Assembly (NCBI RefSeq): GCF_049446075.1
Contig: NZ_JBMSEB010000001.1
Location: forward strand, 1,984,001-2,048,000
From: Humibacter sp049446075
GTDB lineage: Bacteria; Actinomycetota; Actinomycetes; Actinomycetales; Microbacteriaceae
Length of the DNA: 64,000 bases
Direction: 5' to 3'
Of this stretch, positions 50,041 to 58,287 are shown one piece after another. A program made the translations under genes and the position numbers. The number at the start of each line of letters is the position of its first letter. Position 1 is the stretch's first letter. The notes beneath the pieces were generated by a model. That model saw only the letters and a list, made by a program, of their open reading frames with translations, did no database searches and was not told where the DNA came from.

Positions 50041-50904
50041 TCAGGCGATGGGGCGATCCAGCCCGAGCAGCGCCGGGAGGTCCGCGATGCTGTCGATGAC
50101 GGCATCCGCTCCGGCGTCGGCTAGGGAACGCTCGTCGTGCGATCCGGTCAGCACGCCGATCGTGACGCCGGCCCCCGCAGCCAGCCCGCTCTCGATGTCG
50201 GAGACGGTGTCGCCGACGACGATCATGCGCTCGACGGCCGAACCGGCACAGCGCAGCAGGGCAGTCAGGGCCAGGTCAGGACGCGGTCGCCCTCGGGGAA
50301 CGTCGTCCGAAGAGAGCACGACGTCTGCCAGGTCCGCCCAGCCGAGCTCGGCGAGCATCGCTCGCGTCGTCGCACTGTTGAACCCGGAGATCAGGGCAAC
50401 ACGCACACCGGATGCCCGCAACTCGCGGATGGCCACCGCCGCCCCCGGAACCGCTTCCACGCCTTCGCGCTCGCGGAGTTCGGCGAACGCCGCCTCGAAC
50501 TCGCTCACCGCGTGGCTGGCCTGGTCGTCGGCATCCGTCGTCGCGACCTCATCGCCGCCTGCCGCCGAGTTCGTCGTGGAGGCGTGCGGGGAAGCAGACA
50601 CGAGGTGACGGAAAACGTCTGCCCGGTCACACCCGATGTTGTCGCGGATGCACGCAAGCGCCGCGATCCGTTCCTCGGCGCTCGTGGCGATGCCTGCGCG
50701 GTCGAGGGCTCGCTCGTACGCACGCTCGACGAGCCCGTCGTCGACGACGGTGGTGCCGGTGAGGGCGAGCACGGCGAGCTCCACCTCGATCTCCTCGACC
50801 TCGTCCAGGTCGTCGAGCTCATCGTTGGGTAGATCGTCGATGTCGCGAAAGGTCAGCTCCTCCACCGTTCGCCTGCTGCTGATGATCGCGTCGCGCGTGC
50901 TCAT
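50041..50904 (-). CDS. HAD-superfamily phosphonatase-like protein lacking the nucleophilic Asp
   Basis: 287 residues. The core is close to phosphonatase-like hydrolases: GLVERAYERALDRAG cap entry, ALISGFNSATTRAMLAELGW, SSDDVPRGRPRPDLALTALLRC and MIVVGDTVSDIESGLAAGAG with the metal-binding Asp residues. But motif I, normally (V/L)xxDMAGTTV, reads LAVLALTGTTVVDDGL (about 46-61): the nucleophile Asp is Ala. An acidic N-terminal extension (1-42) is extra. It may be a pseudo-enzyme or use another residue. Confidence 0.8.
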   Translation of the reverse strand: MSTRDAIISSRRTVEELTFRDIDDLPNDELDDLDEVEEIEVELAVLALTGTTVVDDGLVERAYERALDRAGIATSAEERIAALACIRDNIGCDRADVFRHLVSASPHASTTNSAAGGDEVATTDADDQASHAVSEFEAAFAELREREGVEAVPGAAVAIRELRASGVRVALISGFNSATTRAMLAELGWADLADVVLSSDDVPRGRPRPDLALTALLRCAGSAVERMIVVGDTVSDIESGLAAGAGVTIGVLTGSHDERSLADAGADAVIDSIADLPALLGLDRPIA

Positions 50905-51118
50905 CGTCCGCCCCAATCTCCTGCGGGCGCCGATCACGCCCTTCGGGCAGGGTATGCAAGCGTCGCGAACGGCCGGCGAGCCGGCGGTTGCTGGCGGATG
51001 AACGGACGCGGATGCCTTGACGTTGCGGCATCCAGTACACAGACCGAGGTCGAGCACCGCGATGGCGCGGCACTCGACCCCGGCGCGAGCTCACTGCTCA
51101 GCGCTCACTGGTGAGAAT

Positions 51119-52636
51119 TCAGCGCTCGACGGTCGCCGCCTCCTGCGGGGCACGGCTCGCCACGGGGGTTCCCTGGGTGGCCGTCCATTGCCCGGTGTCC
51201 TTCGGGCGAATGAAGAACAGCACGGCGATGGCGCCGAGCAACGCGACCGCAGCGGGCATCAGCATGGACTGCGCCATGGCATCCGCGAAGGGTTGCTGCA
51301 CTATGGCCGGCAGCTTCGACCCGCTGAACTGTGCCCCCGACGAGCTCGAGTGCAGGCCGTTGGCCGTCAACCGCGCCTGGATCAGGGCGGCGATCGCCGC
51401 GCTGCCCAGCACGCTTCCGATCTGCCGCACGGTGTTGTAGATGCCTGCGCCGGCACCCGCCTGCGCAGGCGGCAGGTTGTGCGTCGCGGTCACCGACAGC
51501 GGTGCCCAGATGAACGCGTTGGCGACACCGAGCACCAGGCTCGGCAGCAGCAGGCGCGGCCACAGGTCGACGTTCGAGTCGAACCACGACGCGTACCAGA
51601 GCAGTCCGATGGCCATCAGAAAGAGGCCGAAGAACGACAGGTAGCGCGGATGCACGCGGTCGGCCATGCGCCCCACCAGCGGCGACAGCGGAATCACCAC
51701 AACCGCCATGGGCACCATGAGCAGCGCGGACTGCGTGGGAGAGAACCCGAGCACGAGCTGGGCGAAGAAGATCAACGGCAGGGTCATGCTCGTGACCGTG
51801 AAGCCGACGGCGCTGATCGCCAGGTTCGCGAGGGAGAAATTGCGGTCGCGGAACAGCTTCAAGGGCATGAGCGGCTCGCCCTTGTTGAACGCCTGCCAGG
51901 CGACGAACCCGGCGAGCACCACAATGCCGGCGATGATGAGGCCCCACACGCTGATCGGCCCTGTGATGGTCCCCCAGTCGTATTTCTCGCCCTCCTGGAT
52001 GCCGAAGACGATCAAGAACAGGCCGACTGCGCTCAGCACGACGCCGAAGATGTCGAACGAGTGCTGGTGCGTTGGCAGCTTGGGCACCAACACGAGCGCT
52101 GCGATGAAGCCGATCACGCCGACCGGAACGTTGATGAAGAAGATCCACTCCCAGCCGAGCCCGTCGACGAGCACACCGCCCAGCAGCGGGCCGACCAGCA
52201 TCGCGACACCGGATGTCGCGCCCCACAGCGCCATCGCGGCACCCCGCTTGTTCGGCGGGAAGGTTCGCGTGATCACGGCCATGGTCTGCGGGGTCATCAT
52301 GGCCGCGCCGATGCCCTGCACGGCGCGGGCGGTGATGAGCATCCCGATGGTTCCGGCGAATCCGCACCACAGCGACGCGCCCGTGAATAGCACGAGACCG
52401 ATGAGATAGATGTTCTTGGGGCCGAACCTGTCGCCGAGGCGTCCCGTGATGAGCAGCGGTACGGCGTAGGCGAGCAGGTATGCGCTTGTGACCCAGATGA
52501 CCGAATTGATGTCGGTCTTCAGGCCTTCGAGGATCTTCGGGTTGGCGACCGACACGATCGTCGTGTCGACCAGGATCATGAAGAATCCGATGACCAGCGC
52601 CCAGAGGGCCGGCCACGGACTTCTCTGCTTTTCCAT
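51119..52636 (-). CDS. DHA2-family drug:H+ antiporter (MFS, 14 membrane segments)
   Basis: 505 residues. Motif A-like GRLGDRFGPKNIYLIG (about 65-80), DTTIVSVANPKILEG in helix 1, RAVQGIGAAMMTPQTMAVI in helix 4, and the antiporter motif C GATSGVAMLVGPLLGGVL in helix 5 place it among EmrB/QacA-type exporters. It follows a PadR regulator by 146 bp on the same strand and is probably controlled by it. Its own substrate is unknown. Confidence 0.9.
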   Translation of the reverse strand: MEKQRSPWPALWALVIGFFMILVDTTIVSVANPKILEGLKTDINSVIWVTSAYLLAYAVPLLITGRLGDRFGPKNIYLIGLVLFTGASLWCGFAGTIGMLITARAVQGIGAAMMTPQTMAVITRTFPPNKRGAAMALWGATSGVAMLVGPLLGGVLVDGLGWEWIFFINVPVGVIGFIAALVLVPKLPTHQHSFDIFGVVLSAVGLFLIVFGIQEGEKYDWGTITGPISVWGLIIAGIVVLAGFVAWQAFNKGEPLMPLKLFRDRNFSLANLAISAVGFTVTSMTLPLIFFAQLVLGFSPTQSALLMVPMAVVVIPLSPLVGRMADRVHPRYLSFFGLFLMAIGLLWYASWFDSNVDLWPRLLLPSLVLGVANAFIWAPLSVTATHNLPPAQAGAGAGIYNTVRQIGSVLGSAAIAALIQARLTANGLHSSSSGAQFSGSKLPAIVQQPFADAMAQSMLMPAAVALLGAIAVLFFIRPKDTGQWTATQGTPVASRAPQEAATVER

Positions 52637-52782
52637 GGTGTCCGTTTCTGTGATGGATGATGAACGGCCGGGTTGGGCCGTGGAGTTTGCGGGACGTGCG
52701 CGAAGCGCGCGAGGTATGCGCCGATCCTGTCCGACACCTCCGTCATTTCGACGCTCCGGATGCCGCCGGATCGACAGGATGG

Positions 52783-53337
52783 CTACCAGTCGATGCTTCC
52801 GCTCTTCAGTTCTTCGATGAGGCCTTCGACCCAGGCGGTCTCGGCCTGCAGCATGCTTCGCAGGTACGACGCCTCGATCCAGTACTTGCGGTCGAGGCTC
52901 TTGTCTTCGACGTGATCGACCGCACGGCCGACCAGTTCGAGTTGGGCGCGCAAGGCGATGACACGCTTCTGGAGCAGTCTCGCGACGGTCTCGCGTGGCA
53001 GATTGTGCGCCTCGGCGAGAGCGAGCGGGAATTCGGGATACTCGTTCTTCCAGTCGGCGAGCAGTTCCGTGATGCGCTCGAGCATCCGGTCGTGCCCGGT
53101 GTCGGTGATCTCGTAGGTGGTGCGCTCGGGCCGGTTGCCCTCGCGCTCGGTGCCCGTGGAGCGGATGAGGCCGTCCCGTTCCAGCCGCTCCACGGTGTGA
53201 TAGAGCGATCCGGGACGCAGCTTGACGAGGCGGTCCTCCGAACGGGCGATGGCGGTCTGGAACATCTCGTACGGATGCATGGGCCGCTCGAGCAGCAGAC
53301 CGAGGATCGAGATCCCCAAGGGCGTGAGCGCCGACAT
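52783..53337 (-). CDS. PadR-family transcriptional regulator
   Basis: 184 residues. Winged helix at 1-80: SILGLLLERPMHPYEMFQTA, KLRPGSLYHTVERLERDGLI and RTTYEITDTGHDRML. The C-terminal helices (WIEASYLRSMLQAETAWVEGLIEEL) form the PadR dimer arm. GGAGGAG precedes the ATG. The palindrome over the promoter -10 (53490-53505) suggests self-repression together with the downstream exporter. Confidence 0.9.
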   Translation of the reverse strand: MSALTPLGISILGLLLERPMHPYEMFQTAIARSEDRLVKLRPGSLYHTVERLERDGLIRSTGTEREGNRPERTTYEITDTGHDRMLERITELLADWKNEYPEFPLALAEAHNLPRETVARLLQKRVIALRAQLELVGRAVDHVEDKSLDRKYWIEASYLRSMLQAETAWVEGLIEELKSGSIDW

Positions 53338-53489
53338 CCGTGCTCCTCCTTCCGTTGTGTGCTGTTGCGTCTGGGTGCTGTTCCGTCTGGGTGGTGCCAT
53401 CACATCCGGTGCATCCGGCACACCCCCGCACATCGGGTGCATCGGATGCGTCCGGTGCATCGGCGCCCGAGCGGATGCTCCGCGTCAAC

Positions 53490-53531
53490 TATTCCACGTG
53501 GAATATTACGACAGGAGTAATCCAGTTGCAA
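53490..53531 (-). promoter_or_regulatory. Promoter and operator of the padR-MFS unit
   Basis: On the minus strand TTGCAA (53531-53526), a 17-bp spacer and TAATAT (53508-53503) form a good promoter. The perfect 16-bp palindrome TATTCCACGTGGAATA (53490-53505) overlaps the -10, the right place for a PadR repressor. About 150 bp of leader separate it from the PadR start. Confidence 0.6.
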
Positions 53532-53568
53532 GTCCCTTTAGCCCGACCAGCCGCAACTGGCCGGGTCC

Positions 53569-53648
53569 CGAAAAGTCGGAGATCCGCTGCGACGCGCCGC
53601 CGCCAGGCATCCGGTCTCCGCGTGCCGCGGTGAATCTCCGATTTTTCG
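53569..53648. repeat. Intergenic palindrome, second copy of the 18904 element
   Basis: 15-bp arms (53569-53583, 53634-53648) with one G.T pair around a 50-nt spacer. Shares arm core TCGGAGAT and right flank with 18904-18978. It sits between the PadR promoter and the gadB 3' end. Confidence 0.8.
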
Positions 53649-53650
53649 CA

Positions 53651-53741
53651 GGGTGCGCGGAGGGTTGGCCCGGCACGCAGGGTGTGCGGAGGGTGCGCCC
53701 GGCACTCAGGGGGTTCGGCGCTCCACGCGCCCGGCACTCAG
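53651..53741. repeat. Three 30-bp tandem repeats at the 3' end of gadB
   Basis: Units GGGTGCGCGGAGGGTTGGCC plus CGGCACGCAG, then two diverged copies ending CCGGCACTCAG, period about 30 bp. The third runs into the stop codon of gadB at 53738. It abuts the palindromic element at 53569-53648. Confidence 0.7.
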
Positions 53742-55135
53742 TGGTGGAACGCCACCCGCTTGCGACCCGGCATGGGTGAGGCGAGGCTCTCGAGGTCGCG
53801 CACGTGAGCCACGAGATCCTCGACGAAACCGGCCGCGAGGTCTCGGGACAGGCCGTTGCGCACGACGACCCTCTGCACCGTCAGCGACGAGAGGGCCTCG
53901 GGCATGGGATATGCGGGCACGAGCCATCCTCTCGTGCGCAGCGCCTCGGACAGGTCGTAGAGGGACCACTTGTCGGTGAACCCGTCCTTCAACTGCCAGG
54001 CCACCACGGGGATGTCCGATCCGTCGGTCCACACTTCGAACGGCTCGAGCTTCGACACCTCATCGGACAGGTAGAGCGCCACGTCGCGGGATGCCTGCTG
54101 CACCCGCCGGTAGCCCTCGAATCCCAGCCGGAGGAAGTTGTAGTACTGCAGCAGCACCTGAGCGCCCGGACGCGAGAAGTTGAGCGCGAAGCTGGGCATG
54201 CTGCCGCCGAGATACGAGACGTCGAAGATGAGGTCTTCAGGCAGCAGCGAGGTGTCGCGCCACACGATCCAGCCGAGCCCCGGGTAGACGAGACCGTACT
54301 TGTGGCCGGACGTGTTGATCGAGGCGACCCGCTCGATCCTGAAGTCCCACTCGAGGTCGGGCTGCAGGAACGGCGCGATCATGGCTCCGGATGCCCCGTC
54401 GACGTGGATCGGAACGTCCAGCCCGCGCGTGGCCTGCACCGCATCGAGCGCTCGCGCGATCTGCGCGACCGGCTCGTACATGCCCGTGTAGGTCACGCCC
54501 ATGATCGCCACGACGCCGATCGTGTTCTCGTCGACGTGTCGCGCCAGGTCGTGGCCGTCCATGGTCTTGTGGTCGAGCGAGATGGGGATGAAGCGCGGCT
54601 CGACATCCCAGTAGTTGCAGAACTTCTCCCAGCACACCTGCACGGCCGCGCTCATCACGAGGTTCGGCTTGTCGGTGGGCTTGCCCGCCGCCTTCCTGGC
54701 GTGCTGCCACCGCCGCTTCAGCGCGAGACCCGCGAGCATGCAGGCCTCGGACGAGCCGATAGTGGAGGTGCCGATCGCCTTCGCGGGGTGCGGCGCGTTC
54801 CACAGGTCGGCGAGCATCCTCCAGCAGCGCTGTTCGATCGCCGCGGTCTGCGGATATTCGTCTTTGTCGACGATGTTCTTGTCGGCTGCCTCGATGTAGA
54901 GGCGCGATGCCTGTTCGTCCATCCAGGTGCCGACGAACGTGGCGAGGTTCAATCGGGCGTTGCCATCGAGCATCACCTCGTCGTGCACGATCTGATACGC
55001 CGTCTCGGGCAGCGACTCTCCTGCGGGAATGCGGTTCCGAGGCAGCTCGGTCGCCTCGCCGGGCCTCGTGAACAAAGGGTTCAGCTCGACGGTCTCGAGA
55101 TCTTCGGACTCATGCCCCTGCTCGAACTTCTTCAT
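53738..55135 (-). CDS. gadB: Glutamate decarboxylase
   Basis: 465 residues, PLP enzyme producing GABA and consuming a proton. Signatures: NLATFVGTWMDEQASRLYIEAADKN (read in part), GTSTIGSSEACMLAGLALKRRW, VDGASGAMIAPF, and SINTSGHKYGLVYPGLGW with the PLP lysine. The C-terminal tail ends RKRVAFHH; His-rich tails block the active site at neutral pH in E. coli GadB. No glutamate/GABA antiporter gene is adjacent. Confidence 0.95.
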   Translation of the reverse strand: MKKFEQGHESEDLETVELNPLFTRPGEATELPRNRIPAGESLPETAYQIVHDEVMLDGNARLNLATFVGTWMDEQASRLYIEAADKNIVDKDEYPQTAAIEQRCWRMLADLWNAPHPAKAIGTSTIGSSEACMLAGLALKRRWQHARKAAGKPTDKPNLVMSAAVQVCWEKFCNYWDVEPRFIPISLDHKTMDGHDLARHVDENTIGVVAIMGVTYTGMYEPVAQIARALDAVQATRGLDVPIHVDGASGAMIAPFLQPDLEWDFRIERVASINTSGHKYGLVYPGLGWIVWRDTSLLPEDLIFDVSYLGGSMPSFALNFSRPGAQVLLQYYNFLRLGFEGYRRVQQASRDVALYLSDEVSKLEPFEVWTDGSDIPVVAWQLKDGFTDKWSLYDLSEALRTRGWLVPAYPMPEALSSLTVQRVVVRNGLSRDLAAGFVEDLVAHVRDLESLASPMPGRKRVAFHH

Positions 55136-55210
55136 GCGCGCCTCCGGATGCTCCGCCCGACCCCGTTCGACAACACCGTACGCGCCGTCGGGCTATGGCT
55201 TGCCGCACCT

Positions 55211-55885
55211 TCAGCGGCTGCGACGGGCCGCGGATGCCGTCAGGTGCGCGCGCATGGCAGCGGATGCCGCCAGCGGGTCGCCTGAGCGGATCGCTGCGGC
55301 CACGCCCCGATGCTCCGCGAGCACCGCGGCTGCGTCCACCTCATCGCGCGGAGCATCCGCGAGGCGGGCGGGCGGCAGCACGATGGCTCGAGCACCCAGG
55401 CGATCGAGGGCGCTGAGCAGGTACCGGTTGCCAGAAGCGCCTGCCACGGCCCGGTGGAACGCGAAGTCGGCGTCGACCGTGTGTGCCGGCAGTTCCGCCT
55501 GTTCCAGTGCGAGAAGCGCCGCGTCGATCGTCGCCAGGTCACCATCGGCCGCTTGCCGGGCGGCGAGCGCCGCCGCCTCGGACTCGACCGCGATGCGGAA
55601 CGCGTGCAACTCGATGCGTTCTGACTCGTCTCGAGCCGCCAGCCAGTCGTCACCGGCGACCGGCGCAGGTGGAGTCAGCGCGTAGCTGCCAGAGCCGACC
55701 CTGGTGCGCACCAGACCGCGGGATTGGAGCCGCTGCAGCGCCTCGCGCACTACCGTGCGGCTGACGCCGAACTCCTCCACCAGACCCCCCTCGCTCGGCA
55801 GGCGCTCGCCTGGCGCGATGTCTCCGGCGATGATGCGGTCCCCGATGGTCCTGGCGAGTTGTTCTCCCCGCGAAAGCCCAGTCAC
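55211..55885 (-). CDS. FadR-type GntR regulator of the galactarate dehydratase gene
   Basis: 224 residues. Winged helix at about 7-72 (GEQLARTIGDRIIAGDIAPGERLPSEGGL, then VSRTVVREALQRLQSRGLV); FCD effector domain follows, with FHRAVAGASGNRYLL and AVLAEHRGVAAAIRSGD carrying the metal-ligand His residues. GTG start, five bases after the stop of the dehydratase gene, so both are on one transcript. Likely senses a sugar acid and binds the CTGTCAGACAG site. Confidence 0.88.
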   Translation of the reverse strand: MTGLSRGEQLARTIGDRIIAGDIAPGERLPSEGGLVEEFGVSRTVVREALQRLQSRGLVRTRVGSGSYALTPPAPVAGDDWLAARDESERIELHAFRIAVESEAAALAARQAADGDLATIDAALLALEQAELPAHTVDADFAFHRAVAGASGNRYLLSALDRLGARAIVLPPARLADAPRDEVDAAAVLAEHRGVAAAIRSGDPLAASAAMRAHLTASAARRSR

Positions 55886-55890
55886 GGCGG

Positions 55891-57033
55891 TCAACGCGTT
55901 CCCGACGCGTCGACCGTCACGGATTCGGTGGTCCACGCACGCGCCTGCCCAGTGAAGGTGATGCCGAGCCCCGGGCGCTCGGGCACGAGCATCCGTCCGT
56001 CGCGTGTTTCGAGGCGCTCCTCGAACAGCGGGTCGAGCCAGTCGAAATGCTCGACCCAGGTCTCGCGCGGGTAGCAGGCAGCGAGGTGCAGGTGGATCTC
56101 CATCGCGAAGTGCGGTGCCACATCCAGTCCCGCCTGGTCGGCGAGGGTCATGAGCCGCAGGAACTGCGTGATGCCGCCGATGCGCGGCGCATCCGGTTGC
56201 AGGATGTCGCACGCTCGCGCGGCAATCAACCGCTCGTGCTCCGCCACCGAGGCGAGCATCTCGCCGGTCGCGATCGGAGTGTCGAGCGCACGTGCCAGAT
56301 CGGCGTGGCCCTCGGCGTCGTAGGCATCCAGAGGCTCCTCGATCCAGGTGAGATCGAACTCCTCGAGCCGCCGGCCCATGCGCAAAGCGGTGGTGCGGTC
56401 CCACTGCTGGTTCGCGTCGACCATGAGCGGGATGTCGTCGCCCAGGTACTCCCGCACGGCACGCACTCGGCCGAGATCCTCTTCGCCGTCGGGCAGCCCG
56501 ACCTTGATCTTGACGCCCCCGATGCCCTCCTCGATCGACCGCGATGCACGTGAGAGCACATCCTGGATCGACGCGTTGAGGAATCCGCCCGACGTGTTGT
56601 AGGTGCGAACGGAGTCGCGGTGAGCGCCCAGCAGTTTGGCGAGCGGAAGCCCGGCCCGCCTGGCCTTCAGGTCGTACAGTGCGATGTCGATCGCCGCGAG
56701 TGCCTGCGTGGCAACGCCGGAGCGGCCGACGGATGCCCCGGCCCACAAGAGCTTCGTGTACAGCTTCGCGATGTCGTTGGGGTCTTCACCGATCGCCGCG
56801 CCTGCGACCTCCCGGGCATGTGCGTACTGCGCAGGACCGCCTGCGCGCTTGGAGTAGCTGAAGCCGTGCCCGGAGAAGCCCTGCTCCGTCTCGATCTCGG
56901 CGATGAGGAACACGACCTCCGTCATCGGCTTCTGCCTGCCGGTGAAGACCTTCGCATCGGAGATGGGCGCCGGCAACGGCAACCGCAGCGTAGACAACGT
57001 GATGCTGCGGATGGCGTCGGGCATGTATGACAT
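55891..57033 (-). CDS. L-talarate/galactarate dehydratase-like enzyme (enolase superfamily)
   Basis: About 380 residues. Nearly every motif of Salmonella TalrD is present: DAKVFTGRQKPMTEVVFLIA, FSYSKRAGG, YTKLLWAGASVGRSG, GGVKIKVGLPDGEEDLGR with the catalytic Lys pair, MVDANQQWDR, WIEEPLDAYDAEGH and GEMLAS (metal ligands), and APHFAMEIHLHLAA with the catalytic His. It dehydrates hexarates to a keto-deoxy acid. ATG at 57033 chosen (57024 also possible); an ATG at 57057 lies inside the operator. The next catabolic steps are not in the window. Confidence 0.88.
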   Translation of the reverse strand: MSYMPDAIRSITLSTLRLPLPAPISDAKVFTGRQKPMTEVVFLIAEIETEQGFSGHGFSYSKRAGGPAQYAHAREVAGAAIGEDPNDIAKLYTKLLWAGASVGRSGVATQALAAIDIALYDLKARRAGLPLAKLLGAHRDSVRTYNTSGGFLNASIQDVLSRASRSIEEGIGGVKIKVGLPDGEEDLGRVRAVREYLGDDIPLMVDANQQWDRTTALRMGRRLEEFDLTWIEEPLDAYDAEGHADLARALDTPIATGEMLASVAEHERLIAARACDILQPDAPRIGGITQFLRLMTLADQAGLDVAPHFAMEIHLHLAACYPRETWVEHFDWLDPLFEERLETRDGRMLVPERPGLGITFTGQARAWTTESVTVDASGTR

Positions 57034-57046
57034 GCGGACGAATCTA

Positions 57047-57074
57047 CCAGACAGCATTCTTATCTGTCAGACAG
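57047..57074. promoter_or_regulatory. GntR/FadR-type operator upstream of the dehydratase gene
   Basis: CTGTCAGACAG (57064-57074) is a perfect 11-bp palindrome of FadR-family type. A half-site copy CAGACAG lies 10 bp away (57048-57054), before the ATG chosen for the dehydratase. TAAGAAT between them (minus strand) is a possible -10. Confidence 0.55.
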
Positions 57075-57163
57075 CTTGCGAGCCATGAGCCCAGGAATGC
57101 CGCCAGCCCCGCGCCGGTAGAATCGAGGCATCCCCCGTACGCCGCGAACCCAGGGAGTCCCCT

Positions 57164-57451
57164 TTGCCCACCATCGTTGTAGAGGTCATGCCGAAGGCGG
57201 AACTGCTCGACCCGCAGGGCAAGGCCATCGCGGCGGCGCTCGCACGCACCGGCCGCGGCGCGTTCGACGTGCGACAGGGCAAGCGGTTCCAGCTCACCAC
57301 GGATGCGCCGGTGACCGACGAGCTGCTGGCATCCGTTCGTGAGATCGCCGCCGAGGTGCTCTCGAACGGAGTCATCGAAGACGTCGTGGGCGTGCACGTC
57401 GCGGAGGACGCGACAGCCGGCCAGGGCGCGACCCAGGGCGCGGTGGCCTGA
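57164..57451 (+). CDS. purS: FGAM synthase subunit PurS
   Basis: 95 residues. TIVVEVMPKAELLDPQGKAI, DVRQGKRFQL and EVLSNGVIEDV are the complete PurS pattern. It bridges PurQ and PurL in the fourth purine step. TTG start with AGGGAG upstream; the stop overlaps the purQ start by one base (TGATG). Usual length is about 80; the C-terminal tail is a little longer. Confidence 0.95.
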   Translation: MPTIVVEVMPKAELLDPQGKAIAAALARTGRGAFDVRQGKRFQLTTDAPVTDELLASVREIAAEVLSNGVIEDVVGVHVAEDATAGQGATQGAVA

Positions 57452-58146
57452 TGCGCATCGGCGTCATCACCTTCCCCGGATCGCTCGACGACCGGGATGC
57501 CCAGCGCGCCGTGCGCGCCGCCGGCGCCGAACCCGTCGCACTGTGGCACGGCGAACACGACCTGAACGGTGTGGACGCGCTCGTGCTGCCGGGCGGTTTC
57601 AGCTATGGCGACTACCTGCGCTGCGGCGCGATCGCAAGCCTTTCGCCCATCATGAGCGAGGTCATCGACGCCGCGAACAAAGGGATGCCCGTACTCGGCA
57701 TCTGCAACGGCTTCCAGATGCTCGCGGAGGCACGCCTGCTTCCTGGCGGCCTCATCCGCAACGATCACGGGGCATTCATCCGCCGCGATCAGCGGCTGCG
57801 GGTGGAGAGCACCGACAGCGCATGGACCAACGGGTTCTCCGCCGGGCAGGAGATCGTCATCCCGCTCAAGAACGGCGAGGGCGAGTACGTGGCATCCGCC
57901 GAGACGATCGAGCGCATCGAAGGCGATGGGCTGGTGGCGTTCCGCTACCTGGGCGTCAACCCCAACGGGTCGATCAACGACATCGCCGGCGTGAGGAACG
58001 AGCGCGGTAACGTCGTCGGCCTCATGCCGCACCCGGAGCACGCCACCGAGCCAGGCTTCGGGCCCGACACGGATGCCGCGATGCGCTCAGGCGTCGACGG
58101 GCTGACATTCTTCACGTCGGCCATCGCCGCACTGCAGGCCGCCTAG
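57451..58146 (+). CDS. purQ: FGAM synthase glutaminase subunit PurQ
   Basis: 231 residues, class I glutaminase. MRIGVITFPGSLDDRDA; oxyanion loop LPGGFSYGDYLRCGAIA; nucleophile Cys in VLGICNGFQMLAEA; catalytic His/Glu in LMPHPEHATEP. Supplies ammonia to PurL. purL is normally next; here an unrelated membrane-protein gene follows after a palindromic repeat. Confidence 0.96.
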   Translation: MRIGVITFPGSLDDRDAQRAVRAAGAEPVALWHGEHDLNGVDALVLPGGFSYGDYLRCGAIASLSPIMSEVIDAANKGMPVLGICNGFQMLAEARLLPGGLIRNDHGAFIRRDQRLRVESTDSAWTNGFSAGQEIVIPLKNGEGEYVASAETIERIEGDGLVAFRYLGVNPNGSINDIAGVRNERGNVVGLMPHPEHATEPGFGPDTDAAMRSGVDGLTFFTSAIAALQAA

Positions 58147-58205
58147 GCGGCCCCTGCCCCGGCTGTCCCAAAGCGCCCGTCGCCGTCCCCTACGCCCCCA
58201 GAGAC

Positions 58206-58274
58206 GCGCAATTCAGGACATGCACCGGGACGGCGACATAGTCTGCACTCCTCGCGAAATGTCCTGAATTGTGC
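58206..58274. repeat. Intergenic palindrome between purQ and a membrane-protein gene
   Basis: 16-bp arms (58206-58221 and 58259-58274, one G.T pair; core AATTCAGGACAT) with a 37-nt spacer. The right arm ends 14 bp before the start codon at 58288, so folding could expose or hide that ribosome site (GGAGGAAG). Confidence 0.8.
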
Positions 58275-58287
58275 TGGAGGAAGAACG

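Noticed and set aside
50905..51057. N-terminal extension of the HAD protein containing CTGC and CIPC, resembling a zinc finger
   Set aside because: It would need a start far upstream; the ATG at 50904 is nearer the domain, and the extension reads like non-coding spacer.
51119..52616. Long alternative frame on the minus strand within the MFS gene
   Set aside because: Out-of-frame shadow rich in Arg, His and Gly; the exporter frame has 14 membrane helices and conserved motifs.
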